Assembly (NCBI GenBank): GCA_016930435.1 | Contig: JAFGGQ010000071.1 | Location: 1-14,740 of the forward strand | Direction: 5' to 3' | DNA: 14,740 bases | Origin: a bacterium | GTDB taxonomy: Bacteria > UBP14 > UBA6098 > JAFGQG01 | Part shown: in pieces, positions 6,106-13,816 of the stretch | Numbering within the stretch: position 1 is the stretch's first letter | How the letters are laid out: each line of letters begins with the position of its first letter | Program-made: the position numbers and the translations under genes | The notes under the pieces: model-generated | Database searches by the model: none | Told to the model about the DNA's origin: nothing | What the model saw: the letters and a program-made list of their open reading frames with translations, nothing else

Positions 6106-6148
6106 AAAAGACCGCGGATTCGAATGAATGAATGTGCGGTTTTTATTT
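6106..6148 (+). terminator. Second, weaker terminator-like hairpin
   Basis: AAAA-G-ACCGC (6106-6115) pairs with GCGGTTTTT (6136-6144), one G bulged, followed by TATTTTA. The 20-base loop contains the palindrome ATTCGAAT and a short GAAT tandem repeat. It stands 20 bases after the first terminator and 40 bases before the exporter start, making a tandem barrier. Confidence 0.45.
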
Positions 6149-6188
6149 TACAAAATGATTTTATAACATAAAACAAAGGATCGATATT

Positions 6189-8009
6189 ATGAAAAGAATT
6201 AAATTACTTTGGAAATTCATGAATGGGAATAGGACACTTTACCTGCTGGCTATCGGGGCAGTAGGTATTGCAACCCTATTCTCAATAGTCAGTCCGCTGG
6301 TGCTTAGATTTGTGATAGATTCCATCATCGGGAATCAGCCGGTCAATCTGCCGAACGGCTTGACCGGGATACTAAGAGGTCTCGGAGATAAGGGTATGCT
6401 TGCCAAGAATCTATGGCTTGCCGCATTAACGCTTGTAATCCTGACCCTGTCAAACGGAATATTCATTTATTTGAAGGGAAAATGGGCAGCTATTGCTGCT
6501 GAATCTACTGCCCGGAATATCCGGGATAAGCTCTACGATCATCTCCAGCACCTGTCCTACGATTACCATGTGAAAGCTCAGACCGGCGACCTTATCCAGC
6601 GCTGCACCTCCGATGTGGATACTATCCGGGGCTTTCTCGCCGTTCAACTGGTAGAGGTAGGCAGAGCAGTTTTCATGATCGCTACGGTTCTTCCTTTCAT
6701 GCTGATGTTGAGCGTGCAAATGACCCTGGTTGCGATGGCCGTGGTTCCTGTTATTTTCACCTTCGCGCTGGTCTTTTTTTTAAAGGTTAAAAAAGCTTTC
6801 CAGCAGTCCGATGAGGCTGAGGGGCTGATGTCGAATGTTTTACAGGAGAACCTGACCGGTGTCCGGGTAGTCAGGGCTTTTGCCCGTCAAGCGTTCGAAA
6901 TTGGCAAGTTTGACCAAAAGAACCGCCGGTTTCGTGACCTGACTTACCGCTTGATCGTTCTATTGGCCTGGTACTGGGGCTCATCTGATCTGATGTGCCT
7001 TCTCCAGATTGCCGCAGTGCTTGTTCTTGGCGTTTACTGGGCTGCTTCCGGCACAATAACGCTGGGCACCCTTGTGGTCTTTACCACCTATGAAGGGATG
7101 CTGCTCTGGCCGGTTCGCCAGATGGGCCGCATACTGACCGATATGGGCAAAACAATAGTCTCATTAGGCAGAATACAGGAAATCCTTGAACAGGAACGCG
7201 AACCGGATTTCGAGATCGTAAATAGCGATGAAAACCTTATTGAACCGGAAATAACAGGCAAAATAGAGTTCCGGAATGTATGGTTCGAGTATGAGCCTAA
7301 CAGACCATTGCTCAAAGATATCAGTTTTAAAGTAGCGCCCGGGCAAACAGTAGCAATTCTTGGACCCACGGGTTCAGGGAAAAGCACCTTGATGCACCTG
7401 CTGCCCCGACTCTATGAATATCAAAAAGGCTGCATCTTACTGGATGGTGTGGAGTTGAAGCGGATCAGCAAAAAGTGGCTGCGCGCCAACCTTGCCCTGG
7501 TACTCCAGGAACCATTCCTCTTCTCCAGGACGATCCGGGATAACATCGCCCTATCCTGTCTGGATGCTGATGAATGTGAGATCTATAATGCTGCTCAGTG
7601 CGCTGCTGTTCATGATGTGATATTAGGCTTTGAGAAGGGTTACGAAAGCCCCGTTGGAGAACGCGGAGTGACCCTTTCCGGCGGACAGTTACAAAGGATA
7701 GCTATTGCCCGTGCCTTGATCCGCGAATGCCCTATAATGATCTTCGACGATTCCCTTAGCGCAGTGGATTCCGAAACCGATGCCGCTATCCGGAGGGCTC
7801 TTAAACTGCGTAAGCACAAAGCCACTACATTCATCATCTCCCACAGAATAAGTACCCTGGCCGAAGCAGACCTAATCATCGTGCTCGAAAAAGGAGAATT
7901 GATTCAGTCGGGAAAGCACCGGGAATTGATCGAACAGCCTGGGCTCTACCAGCGTATATGGACAATTCAGAACAAGCTGGAGCAGGAATTCGAGAGCACA
8001 AACACTTAA
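6189..8009 (+). CDS. Heterodimeric ABC exporter subunit 1 (BmrC-like), degenerate Walker B
   Basis: A 606-residue half-transporter: six membrane segments (first about 17-40, last ending near 315), then one NBD. TGDLIQRCTSDVDT near 136 is the intracellular coupling segment typical of type I exporters. NBD motifs are GPTGSGKST (392-400), Q-loop VLQEPF, canonical signature LSGGQ (496-500), Walker B IMIFDD and switch His in IISHR. Asp521 stands where the catalytic Glu should be, as in the degenerate half of heterodimeric exporters such as BmrCD. Partner gene follows 86 bases later and has the opposite defect. Likely role is ATP-driven export of drugs or lipophilic compounds from the inner membrane; the substrate is unknown. 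AAAGGA lies eight bases before the ATG. Expression probably depends on the leader attenuator upstream. Confidence 0.9.
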   Translation: MKRIKLLWKFMNGNRTLYLLAIGAVGIATLFSIVSPLVLRFVIDSIIGNQPVNLPNGLTGILRGLGDKGMLAKNLWLAALTLVILTLSNGIFIYLKGKWAAIAAESTARNIRDKLYDHLQHLSYDYHVKAQTGDLIQRCTSDVDTIRGFLAVQLVEVGRAVFMIATVLPFMLMLSVQMTLVAMAVVPVIFTFALVFFLKVKKAFQQSDEAEGLMSNVLQENLTGVRVVRAFARQAFEIGKFDQKNRRFRDLTYRLIVLLAWYWGSSDLMCLLQIAAVLVLGVYWAASGTITLGTLVVFTTYEGMLLWPVRQMGRILTDMGKTIVSLGRIQEILEQEREPDFEIVNSDENLIEPEITGKIEFRNVWFEYEPNRPLLKDISFKVAPGQTVAILGPTGSGKSTLMHLLPRLYEYQKGCILLDGVELKRISKKWLRANLALVLQEPFLFSRTIRDNIALSCLDADECEIYNAAQCAAVHDVILGFEKGYESPVGERGVTLSGGQLQRIAIARALIRECPIMIFDDSLSAVDSETDAAIRRALKLRKHKATTFIISHRISTLAEADLIIVLEKGELIQSGKHRELIEQPGLYQRIWTIQNKLEQEFESTNT

Positions 8010-8095
8010 ATGTCAACCAGGCTATTATGGCTGAATAAAAAAAAGGTACATCTGATTTAATGAACAATATTTAACTTTCAAAAAGGATTAATATA

Positions 8096-9922
8096 ATGAC
8101 TGCCTTTGATGAAAAGGAATATATAAAGAAATTCGATTGGGGATTATGGCGGCGTTTACTCCGCTTTACTAAGCCCTACAAAAAATACATTGCTGTTCTG
8201 GTGATACTGATGATCGGGTTAGCTGGGATCGATGTTATCTTCCCACTTATGACCAAGTATGCCATCGACCACTTCATAGTCCCCGGCACGACCCTGGGAG
8301 TGCCCCGGTTCGCATTGGTTTATGCGCTGTTGGTTGTTATTCAAGCCTTTAACGTATGGTTCTTTATCTCTATAGCTGGTAAGATCGATATGGGAATCTG
8401 CTATGACATCCGGAAAAAGGGATTTCATCATCTCCAGGAACTCTCACTCTCCTATTACGACCGAACCGCGGTGGGATGGCTGATGGCCCGAATGACATCC
8501 GACGCTTCCCGTCTGGGCGACATCATCGCCTGGGGACTTGTGGACATGGTCTGGGGATCCGTGATGATGCTGGGAATTACAGTAGTTATGCTCTTTATGA
8601 ACTGGAAACTTGCCCTGATCACCTTTACCGTTATCCCCTTTCTGGTGGTCATCAGTCTATATTTTCAGCGGAAGATACTGGGAAGTTACCGCAAAGTAAG
8701 GAAGACCAACTCCCGCATAACCGGGGCCTTCAACGAGGGGATAATGGGTGCCCGAACCACCAAAACCCTTGTGAGGGAGTCAGAAAACCTGGCAGAGTTC
8801 AGGGAATTGACCGGGAAGATGTTTAATCATTCGGTAAAGGCTGCGGTATTTTCCTCGCTCTACCTACCCATTGTACTGACCCTGGGCAGTATCGGTACCG
8901 GACTGGCGTTATGGTTCGGTGGAAAAGGGGCGATGATGCAGGTAATCAGTTACGGAACACTGGTAGCGTTCCTTTCTTACACGGTGCAATTCTTCGAGCC
9001 CCTGCGCGAAGTGGCTCGGATATTTGCTGAGCTGCAGAACGCCCAGGCATCCGCGGAACGGATTATGTCCATGATCGAGGAGCTACCGGAGATAAAGGAC
9101 AGCCCTGAAGTAATTTCACGCTTCGGAGACAGCCTGCATCCCCGAAAGGAGAACTGGCCATCCATTACCGGGAAAATCGAATTCCGGAAGGTCTTTTTCA
9201 CCTACAGTAACGGGGATAATGTACTGAACGACTTCAATCTGCTGGTTAATCCCGGTGAGACTATCGCCCTGGTAGGCGAGACCGGCTCGGGGAAAAGCAC
9301 CATAGTCAATCTGGCCTGCCGGTTTTATCAACCTACAGAAGGGCAGATACTTATCGATGGTGTGGACTACCGGGAGTGCTCTTTGCACTGGCTGCAATCC
9401 AACCTCGGTTACGTTCTGCAGTCTCCGCATCTTTTCAGTGGGACTATCCGGGATAATATTGCCTATGGCCGGCTGGAGGCATCCGAGGAGGAAATAACAA
9501 AAGCTGCGCGCCTGGTGAACGCCCATAATTTCATTAGAACGCTGGAAAAGGGGTATGATACCCAGGTAGGAGAAGGAGGGGGACGCCTGTCCACCGGGGA
9601 GAAGCAGTTGATCTCATTCGCCCGGGCAATATTGGCCGATCCCCGCATATTCGTGCTGGATGAGGCTACTTCATCAGTGGACACGGAATCGGAAATGATG
9701 ATACAGGCGGCTATCCACGAGGTGCTGGAAGGCAGGACCAGCTTCATTATCGCCCACCGGCTGTCCACCATACGGGAAGCGGACCGGATACTGGTCATCT
9801 CCCGGGGTAAAATAATCGAGGAAGGCAGCCACAATGAACTGCTGAAAAACAAAGGCTATTATCACCGGCTCTATACCAAACAGTTCATGGAGGAACAGGA
9901 AGTGCAGTTGCTCCAGGCATAA
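8096..9922 (+). CDS. Heterodimeric ABC exporter subunit 2 (BmrD-like), degenerate signature
   Basis: A 608-residue half-transporter: soluble N-terminus, six membrane segments (about 32-320), C-terminal NBD. SYYDRTAVGWLMARMTSD near 118-135 is the exporter coupling region. NBD motifs are GETGSGKST (394-402), Q-loop VLQSPHLF, Walker B FVLDEATS with catalytic Glu523, and switch His in IIAHR. The signature reads LSTGE (498-502) instead of LSGGQ. Paired with subunit 1, the active site is formed by this Walker A/B and the partner's LSGGQ, while the other site (partner Asp521 with this LSTGE) is degenerate. This complementarity is strong evidence that the two genes encode one transporter. AAGGA lies eight bases before the ATG. 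An SD-like AAGAGG for the following small ORF overlaps this gene's stop. Confidence 0.9.
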   Translation: MTAFDEKEYIKKFDWGLWRRLLRFTKPYKKYIAVLVILMIGLAGIDVIFPLMTKYAIDHFIVPGTTLGVPRFALVYALLVVIQAFNVWFFISIAGKIDMGICYDIRKKGFHHLQELSLSYYDRTAVGWLMARMTSDASRLGDIIAWGLVDMVWGSVMMLGITVVMLFMNWKLALITFTVIPFLVVISLYFQRKILGSYRKVRKTNSRITGAFNEGIMGARTTKTLVRESENLAEFRELTGKMFNHSVKAAVFSSLYLPIVLTLGSIGTGLALWFGGKGAMMQVISYGTLVAFLSYTVQFFEPLREVARIFAELQNAQASAERIMSMIEELPEIKDSPEVISRFGDSLHPRKENWPSITGKIEFRKVFFTYSNGDNVLNDFNLLVNPGETIALVGETGSGKSTIVNLACRFYQPTEGQILIDGVDYRECSLHWLQSNLGYVLQSPHLFSGTIRDNIAYGRLEASEEEITKAARLVNAHNFIRTLEKGYDTQVGEGGGRLSTGEKQLISFARAILADPRIFVLDEATSSVDTESEMMIQAAIHEVLEGRTSFIIAHRLSTIREADRILVISRGKIIEEGSHNELLKNKGYYHRLYTKQFMEEQEVQLLQA

Positions 9923-9930
9923 GAGGTTAT

Positions 9931-10068
9931 ATGGGCAGATTACTGCATCAGTCTAAAATGACGAAAGGGGTTGGCGGGATTGTTGAGAACGAGCTTGCGA
10001 AGTTTTCAAGAATCATGCCAACCCTGACATCGGGCGGATTTGAGATTAAATTCTTACGGTTCGGATAA
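9931..10068 (+). CDS. Possible 45-aa small protein between exporter and ABC-F
   Basis: The ORF starts ATG 9931, eight bases after the exporter stop, with AAGAGG (9921-9926) overlapping that stop, and ends at TAA 10068. It begins MGRLLHQSKMTKGVGGIVE and ends GGFEIKFLRFG; it is basic, without membrane segment or signal. I do not recognise it. Position and coupling suggest co-translation with the exporter; base composition resembles the neighbouring genes more than the AT-rich sequence that follows. It might instead be a decayed gene remnant or part of a structured spacer. Confidence 0.4.
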   Translation: MGRLLHQSKMTKGVGGIVENELAKFSRIMPTLTSGGFEIKFLRFG

Positions 10069-10079
10069 ATTTATTAAAA

Positions 10080-10135
10080 ATGAAGTTGAAATTGAAATTG
10101 AAACCTTTATTATGATTATAAATGGAATCTGCTAA
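10080..10135 (+). promoter_or_regulatory. Two overlapping tiny ORFs before the ABC-F gene
   Basis: ATG 10080 opens MKLKLKLKPLL, whose TGA (10113-10115) overlaps by ATGA the start of MIINGIC (10112-10135), whose TAA directly abuts the ATG of the ABC-F gene. Neither has a clear Shine-Dalgarno, and the ABC-F ATG has only a weak GGA twelve bases before it, so coupling could deliver ribosomes. Lys-x-Lys runs belong to the +X+ class known to stall macrolide-bound ribosomes; a regulatory leader is inferred. The DNA is a TTGAAA tandem repeat, so the peptide could be a by-product. Confidence 0.3.
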
Positions 10136-12052
10136 ATGGTTGAAATTAGTCTAAATAATATTGAAAAATCGTTCGGGGTTATTCAGGTGCTAAAGGGCGT
10201 CACCTTTAACATACAGTTAGGTGACCGAGCCGGACTGATAGGCCGAAATGGTACCGGAAAAACCACCATTTTCAAGATCATAGCCGGGCTGGAAAGCTAT
10301 GATTCAGGGGTTCTTTCACTGCGCAAAGGCTCCACAATCGGTTATCTGGAACAGATCCCGGAATTTTCACAAAATGCTACTGTGGAAGAGGTGCTGAAAT
10401 CCGCTTTCGATGATCTGCACGCTTTAAAGGCGAAAATGGTTAATCTGGAAAAACAGATGGCTTCAATTGAAAATAACGGAAACGCTTTCTTGATAAGACA
10501 ATACGGAGAATTGCAGAACCGTTTTGAACATAAGGGGGGTTATGATACCGGGGTCGAAGTTGAAAAGATCTGCTCCGGCCTGAAGATTGGCCCGGCAATG
10601 CGCCGGCGCAGAATTACCACACTAAGCGGGGGCGAAAAAACACGGGTTATGCTTGGCCGCATACTACTTGAAAATCCCGATGTACTTCTTCTCGACGAAC
10701 CTACGAACCACCTGGATATCGATTCCGTGGAATGGCTGGAGGAATTTCTTTGCCAGTACCCGGGCACAGTGTTAATTATCTCACATGACCGCTACTTCCT
10801 GGATAAAGTAGTAAATACTATCGTCGAACTGGAAGAGGGCCAAACCTCTCTTTTCAATGGAAATTACTCTTATTACCTGGAAGAAAACGACCGCCGGGAA
10901 ATGGCCGAATTTGAAGCCTACAAAAATCAACAGAAGAAGGTCAAGGCCATCGAGGAAGCCATAAAGCGCTTCAGGGACTGGGGTAACCGCACCGATAATC
11001 CCAAAATATGGAAACGCCTCTTTAACATGGAAAAGAGACTGGACAGGATTGAGAAAATCGATAGGCCTAACACCGAACAACAGAAAATGGGACTCCGTTT
11101 CAGCAGCACATCGCGCTCGGGAAAGGATGTTATCCTTGTAAAAAAACTCGATAAAAGCTTTGGAGATAACCAGGTCCTGAAAGACCTGGATTTTGCGGTC
11201 TATTTCCAGGAACGGGTTGCTATTGTAGGGAAGAACGGTACCGGTAAATCCACCCTTTTGAAGATACTGCTCGGAGAACTGCAGCCCGATAAGGGGGAGA
11301 TTAGGATCGGAGCCAATGTCCGAATAGGTTCCCTGGAGCAGGAAGTAAGCTTCCGGGATCAGGATAAAACGGTTTTGGAACTCTTCCGCGAACACAATGT
11401 CATGTACGAGGGAGAAGCCCGATCCCAACTAGCCCGGTTTCTGTTTTTCGGGGAGGAAGTGTTTAAACGCATCGGTGACCTTTCCGGCGGCGAAAAGGTC
11501 AAGCTTAAACTATGCCTGCTGATGCAGCAGGACCTCAACCTTCTTCTCCTGGATGAACCCACTAACCACCTTGATATCGACTCCCGGGAAGTTATAGAAG
11601 AAGGCCTGCTTAAGTTCCAGGGTACCGTAGTTTTTATTTCACATGACCGCTATTTCATGAACAAGATCGTTCACAGGATCGCTGAGATGCGTAACCACAG
11701 ACTCTTCGACTATCCCGGAAATTACAACTGGTTCCGCGAGTGTAAAGAACGGGAAAAAGCAGGCGTGCCGGATACACCAAATCATTCCATAAAAAAAACA
11801 CCAGGGATAAATGCTGCCGCTGAAGGTAAAAATGAGATTAAAAAAATTCAGCGGCAAATTGCAAACCTTGAAAAGAATATTGACAAGATCACCAGGGAGA
11901 TCCGTGAACAACAGCAAGACCTGGAAAAGTGCAGAAGCGATTATAAAAAAGCCATTCAATTGCACCGTGGAATATGTGAATTAGAGAATAAGCTGGACGA
12001 ATATTACCGCCGTTGGGGCGAACTTCAATCAACATTAGAAACTAATGAATAA
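10136..12052 (+). CDS. ABC-F family ATPase, possible ribosome protection protein
   Basis: A 638-residue soluble protein with two NBDs and no membrane domain, the ABC-F layout. NBD1: Walker A GRNGTGKTT (36-44), signature LSGGE (163-167), Walker B with Asp187-Glu188. NBD2: GKNGTGKST (365-373), LSGGE (449-453), Asp473-Glu474. Both DEPTNHLD boxes are intact, so both sites should hydrolyse ATP. The linker between them (about 245-330), charged and helical with KIWKRLFNMEKRLDRIEK, is the part that enters the ribosomal E site in this family; a C-terminal coiled coil (about 555-638) resembles the Uup/YdiF type. ABC-F proteins act on ribosomes, as translation factors or by displacing antibiotics; the sequence does not decide which. 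Placement after a drug-type exporter favours resistance. Confidence 0.85.
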   Translation: MVEISLNNIEKSFGVIQVLKGVTFNIQLGDRAGLIGRNGTGKTTIFKIIAGLESYDSGVLSLRKGSTIGYLEQIPEFSQNATVEEVLKSAFDDLHALKAKMVNLEKQMASIENNGNAFLIRQYGELQNRFEHKGGYDTGVEVEKICSGLKIGPAMRRRRITTLSGGEKTRVMLGRILLENPDVLLLDEPTNHLDIDSVEWLEEFLCQYPGTVLIISHDRYFLDKVVNTIVELEEGQTSLFNGNYSYYLEENDRREMAEFEAYKNQQKKVKAIEEAIKRFRDWGNRTDNPKIWKRLFNMEKRLDRIEKIDRPNTEQQKMGLRFSSTSRSGKDVILVKKLDKSFGDNQVLKDLDFAVYFQERVAIVGKNGTGKSTLLKILLGELQPDKGEIRIGANVRIGSLEQEVSFRDQDKTVLELFREHNVMYEGEARSQLARFLFFGEEVFKRIGDLSGGEKVKLKLCLLMQQDLNLLLLDEPTNHLDIDSREVIEEGLLKFQGTVVFISHDRYFMNKIVHRIAEMRNHRLFDYPGNYNWFRECKEREKAGVPDTPNHSIKKTPGINAAAEGKNEIKKIQRQIANLEKNIDKITREIREQQQDLEKCRSDYKKAIQLHRGICELENKLDEYYRRWGELQSTLETNE

Positions 12053-12071
12053 TAACTGGCATCGAATTTAT

Positions 12072-12099
12072 TTGACATCCCCCTTTCGTCCATTATTTT
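12072..12099 (+). promoter_or_regulatory. Candidate promoter of the phn operon
   Basis: A perfect -35 TTGACA (12072-12077) is followed after 16 bases by TATTTT (12094-12099). A second box, TATAAT (12117-12122), lies only 11 bases before phnD with no good -35. No terminator is visible between the ABC-F stop and phnD, so read-through from the exporter operon is also possible. Confidence 0.4.
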
Positions 12100-12132
12100 A
12101 GTTTTATTTTAAACCCTATAATAAGCAGTGCC

Positions 12133-13044
12133 ATGAAGAAATTGTACTTGATTCTGTTCCTGGTCGCTTTTGTTGTCTCCCTGATCATCTTTCACGAAAA
12201 GGATATTGACTCGGATTATTTTGTGATGGGATTTACTCCATCCGAGAATGCCGATGTAGTGCAGACCAATGGCGATTCATTAGCGGCTCTTTTAGAGGAG
12301 TTAACCGGTTACAGGTTCCGTACTTATGTAGCTCTGGACTACAGCGCACTGGTTCTGGCAATGAAGGCTGGCAAGGTGGATTTCGCCTGGATGGCCCCCA
12401 CCGCTTACATTCAAGCTGAGCAGATGGCAGATGCGGAAGTACTTCTTAAATCGGTACGCAAGGGGAAGGCGGTTTATTACAGCGCCCTGATCGTGCGAAA
12501 AGATTCCCCGATCCGGAACCTGGCTGATATGAGAGGAAGAAAACTTGCCTGGGGCTATCCAAATAGCACCGCAGGACACATCTTCCCCAAAATGATGCTC
12601 CTTAAACAGGGCATTGAACCGGATACCTTCTTCTCCCAAACGGTTACCGCAAGAGGACACGATGCCATCTGCCTGTCGGTGTATAACGGCCATGTGGACG
12701 GTGGCTTTACCTTTGCCGACGATACACTTGGCGAGCACGGAGCCTGGCACGTCTTCCTGAAAGACGGGAAATCAGATGAGATTCGACCAATACTCTATTC
12801 CCCTCCTATACCCGGTGATAACTTCGCCACTACACGCGCCTTTATGGAAAAAAATCCTAAGGTTGTTCAAGAGGTCAAACAGGCGATTCTAAATCTTAAA
12901 GATAATCCCCGCGGCAGAAAATTGCTTGATAGCCTTTACCAAATCGAATACATGGTAGTGGCTACCCGGGAAGATTACCAACCCATTCGGGATGCCTATA
13001 ACCTTGTGATCAGCAGAGCCACTGATGAGGAAGGTGCAGAATGA
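12133..13044 (+). CDS. phnD: PhnD-like phosphonate/phosphite binding protein
   Basis: A 303-residue periplasmic binding protein of the PhnD family. An N-terminal hydrophobic segment (residues 4-20) lacks a clear signal peptidase site and lacks a lipobox Cys, so it is probably membrane-anchored. Family marks are MGFTPSENADV near 32, ALDYSALVLAMKAGKVDFAWMAPTAY near 72-97 and GRKLAWGYPNSTAGH near 136-150; these line the ligand pocket. It would hand phosphonate, phosphite or phosphate to PhnE/PhnC. Its TGA overlaps the phnC ATG (ATGA). Ribosome binding site is weak. Which phosphorus compound is bound cannot be told, and no phosphonate lyase or phosphite oxidase is in the window. Confidence 0.85.
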   Translation: MKKLYLILFLVAFVVSLIIFHEKDIDSDYFVMGFTPSENADVVQTNGDSLAALLEELTGYRFRTYVALDYSALVLAMKAGKVDFAWMAPTAYIQAEQMADAEVLLKSVRKGKAVYYSALIVRKDSPIRNLADMRGRKLAWGYPNSTAGHIFPKMMLLKQGIEPDTFFSQTVTARGHDAICLSVYNGHVDGGFTFADDTLGEHGAWHVFLKDGKSDEIRPILYSPPIPGDNFATTRAFMEKNPKVVQEVKQAILNLKDNPRGRKLLDSLYQIEYMVVATREDYQPIRDAYNLVISRATDEEGAE

Positions 13045-13772
13045 TACGAACTGAAAACCTGACCAAAATCTACGAGGACGGAACGGTAGGGATAAGGGAA
13101 GTAACAACCGATTTCCCGGCGGGTAAACTGACCTCTATAATAGGACCAAGCGGCGCTGGCAAATCTACCCTGCTCCGGTGTTTCAATAGGCTTATTGAAC
13201 CCACCAGTGGCAAGGTATTCCTGGGGGATACTGAAATAACCGCCCTTAACGGAAAGGAGCTTCTAAAAGCCCGGCGACGCATCGGGTTCATCTTCCAGCA
13301 GTTCAACCTGGTGGACAGACTAACCGTTCTGGATAACGTGATGACCGGACGCATTGGCTACCATAGCAAAGCTCGGACACTCACCGGCTCCTACCCTAAA
13401 CTTGATGTAGAGATGGCAGTGGCAATTATCGATGAGGTCGGGCTGAAGGACAAGCTCTATACCCGTGTGGACAATCTCTCCGGTGGCCAGCAACAACGGG
13501 TAGGGATCGCACGGGCCGTCGCACAGGAACCCGATGTTATTCTTGCCGACGAACCATTAGCGTCTCTGGACCCCAAACTCTCCCACCAGATCCTGGGGCT
13601 TCTTAAGCAGTTCAATGAAAAATACGGTATAACGGTGATCCTGAATATCCACGACCTGGAATTCGCCAAGCAGTATTCCGATTTTGTGCTGGGACTGCGC
13701 GGCGGCGCTAAGGTGTTCTGGGGAACCCTGTCCGAATTGAGCCCTGAACAAGTCGAATACGTTTATAAATAA
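13041..13772 (+). CDS. phnC: PhnC-like phosphonate ABC transporter ATPase
   Basis: A 243-residue importer ATPase. Walker A is GPSGAGKST (35-43), Q-loop [17 protein letters not shown], signature LSGGQ (146-150), Walker B VILADEP with Asp170-Glu171, D-loop SLD and switch His in NIHDLEFA. The [15 protein letters not shown] stretch after the Q-loop is characteristic of PhnC rather than of generic importers. It energises uptake through PhnE. The start overlaps phnD by four bases, giving coupled translation. Confidence 0.9.
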   Translation: MIRTENLTKIYEDGTVGIREVTTDFPAGKLTSIIGPSGAGKSTLLRCFNRLIEPTSGKVFLGDTEITALNGKELLKARRRIGFIFQQFNLVDRLTVLDNVMTGRIGYHSKARTLTGSYPKLDVEMAVAIIDEVGLKDKLYTRVDNLSGGQQQRVGIARAVAQEPDVILADEPLASLDPKLSHQILGLLKQFNEKYGITVILNIHDLEFAKQYSDFVLGLRGGAKVFWGTLSELSPEQVEYVYK

Positions 13773-13816
13773 AAATATCCCGGTACAACCGGTATCAAGT
13801 AAAAGGATGGTCTAAA

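Larger units (their letters stand above)
5321..6188. other. 868-base gap between divergent genes
   Basis: This gap separates the minus-strand permease from the plus-strand exporter operon. From left to right it holds an AT-rich upstream region of the permease, a degenerate REP-like stretch around 5417-5437 (GTCCATGAGCTTGCC...), an inverted repeat at 5455-5514, a possible small minus-strand gene with promoter (5481-5655), an 18-base inverted repeat pair (5669-5734), about 110 bases of AT-rich sequence with no feature I can support, and the exporter leader module (5849-6148). The individual parts are listed separately. Confidence 0.7.

Noticed and set aside
9463-9852. 129-codon and 136-codon minus-strand ORFs in the second exporter NBD
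   Set aside because: Shadows of conserved NBD motifs on the other strand.
10781-11428. 215-codon ORF antisense to the ABC-F gene
   Set aside because: Shadow of a strongly supported gene; no family features and no ribosome binding site.
13773-13816. CCGGT-ACA-ACCGG hairpin as terminator between phnC and phnE
   Set aside because: Stem of only five pairs, no T-run, and it lies within an evident operon.
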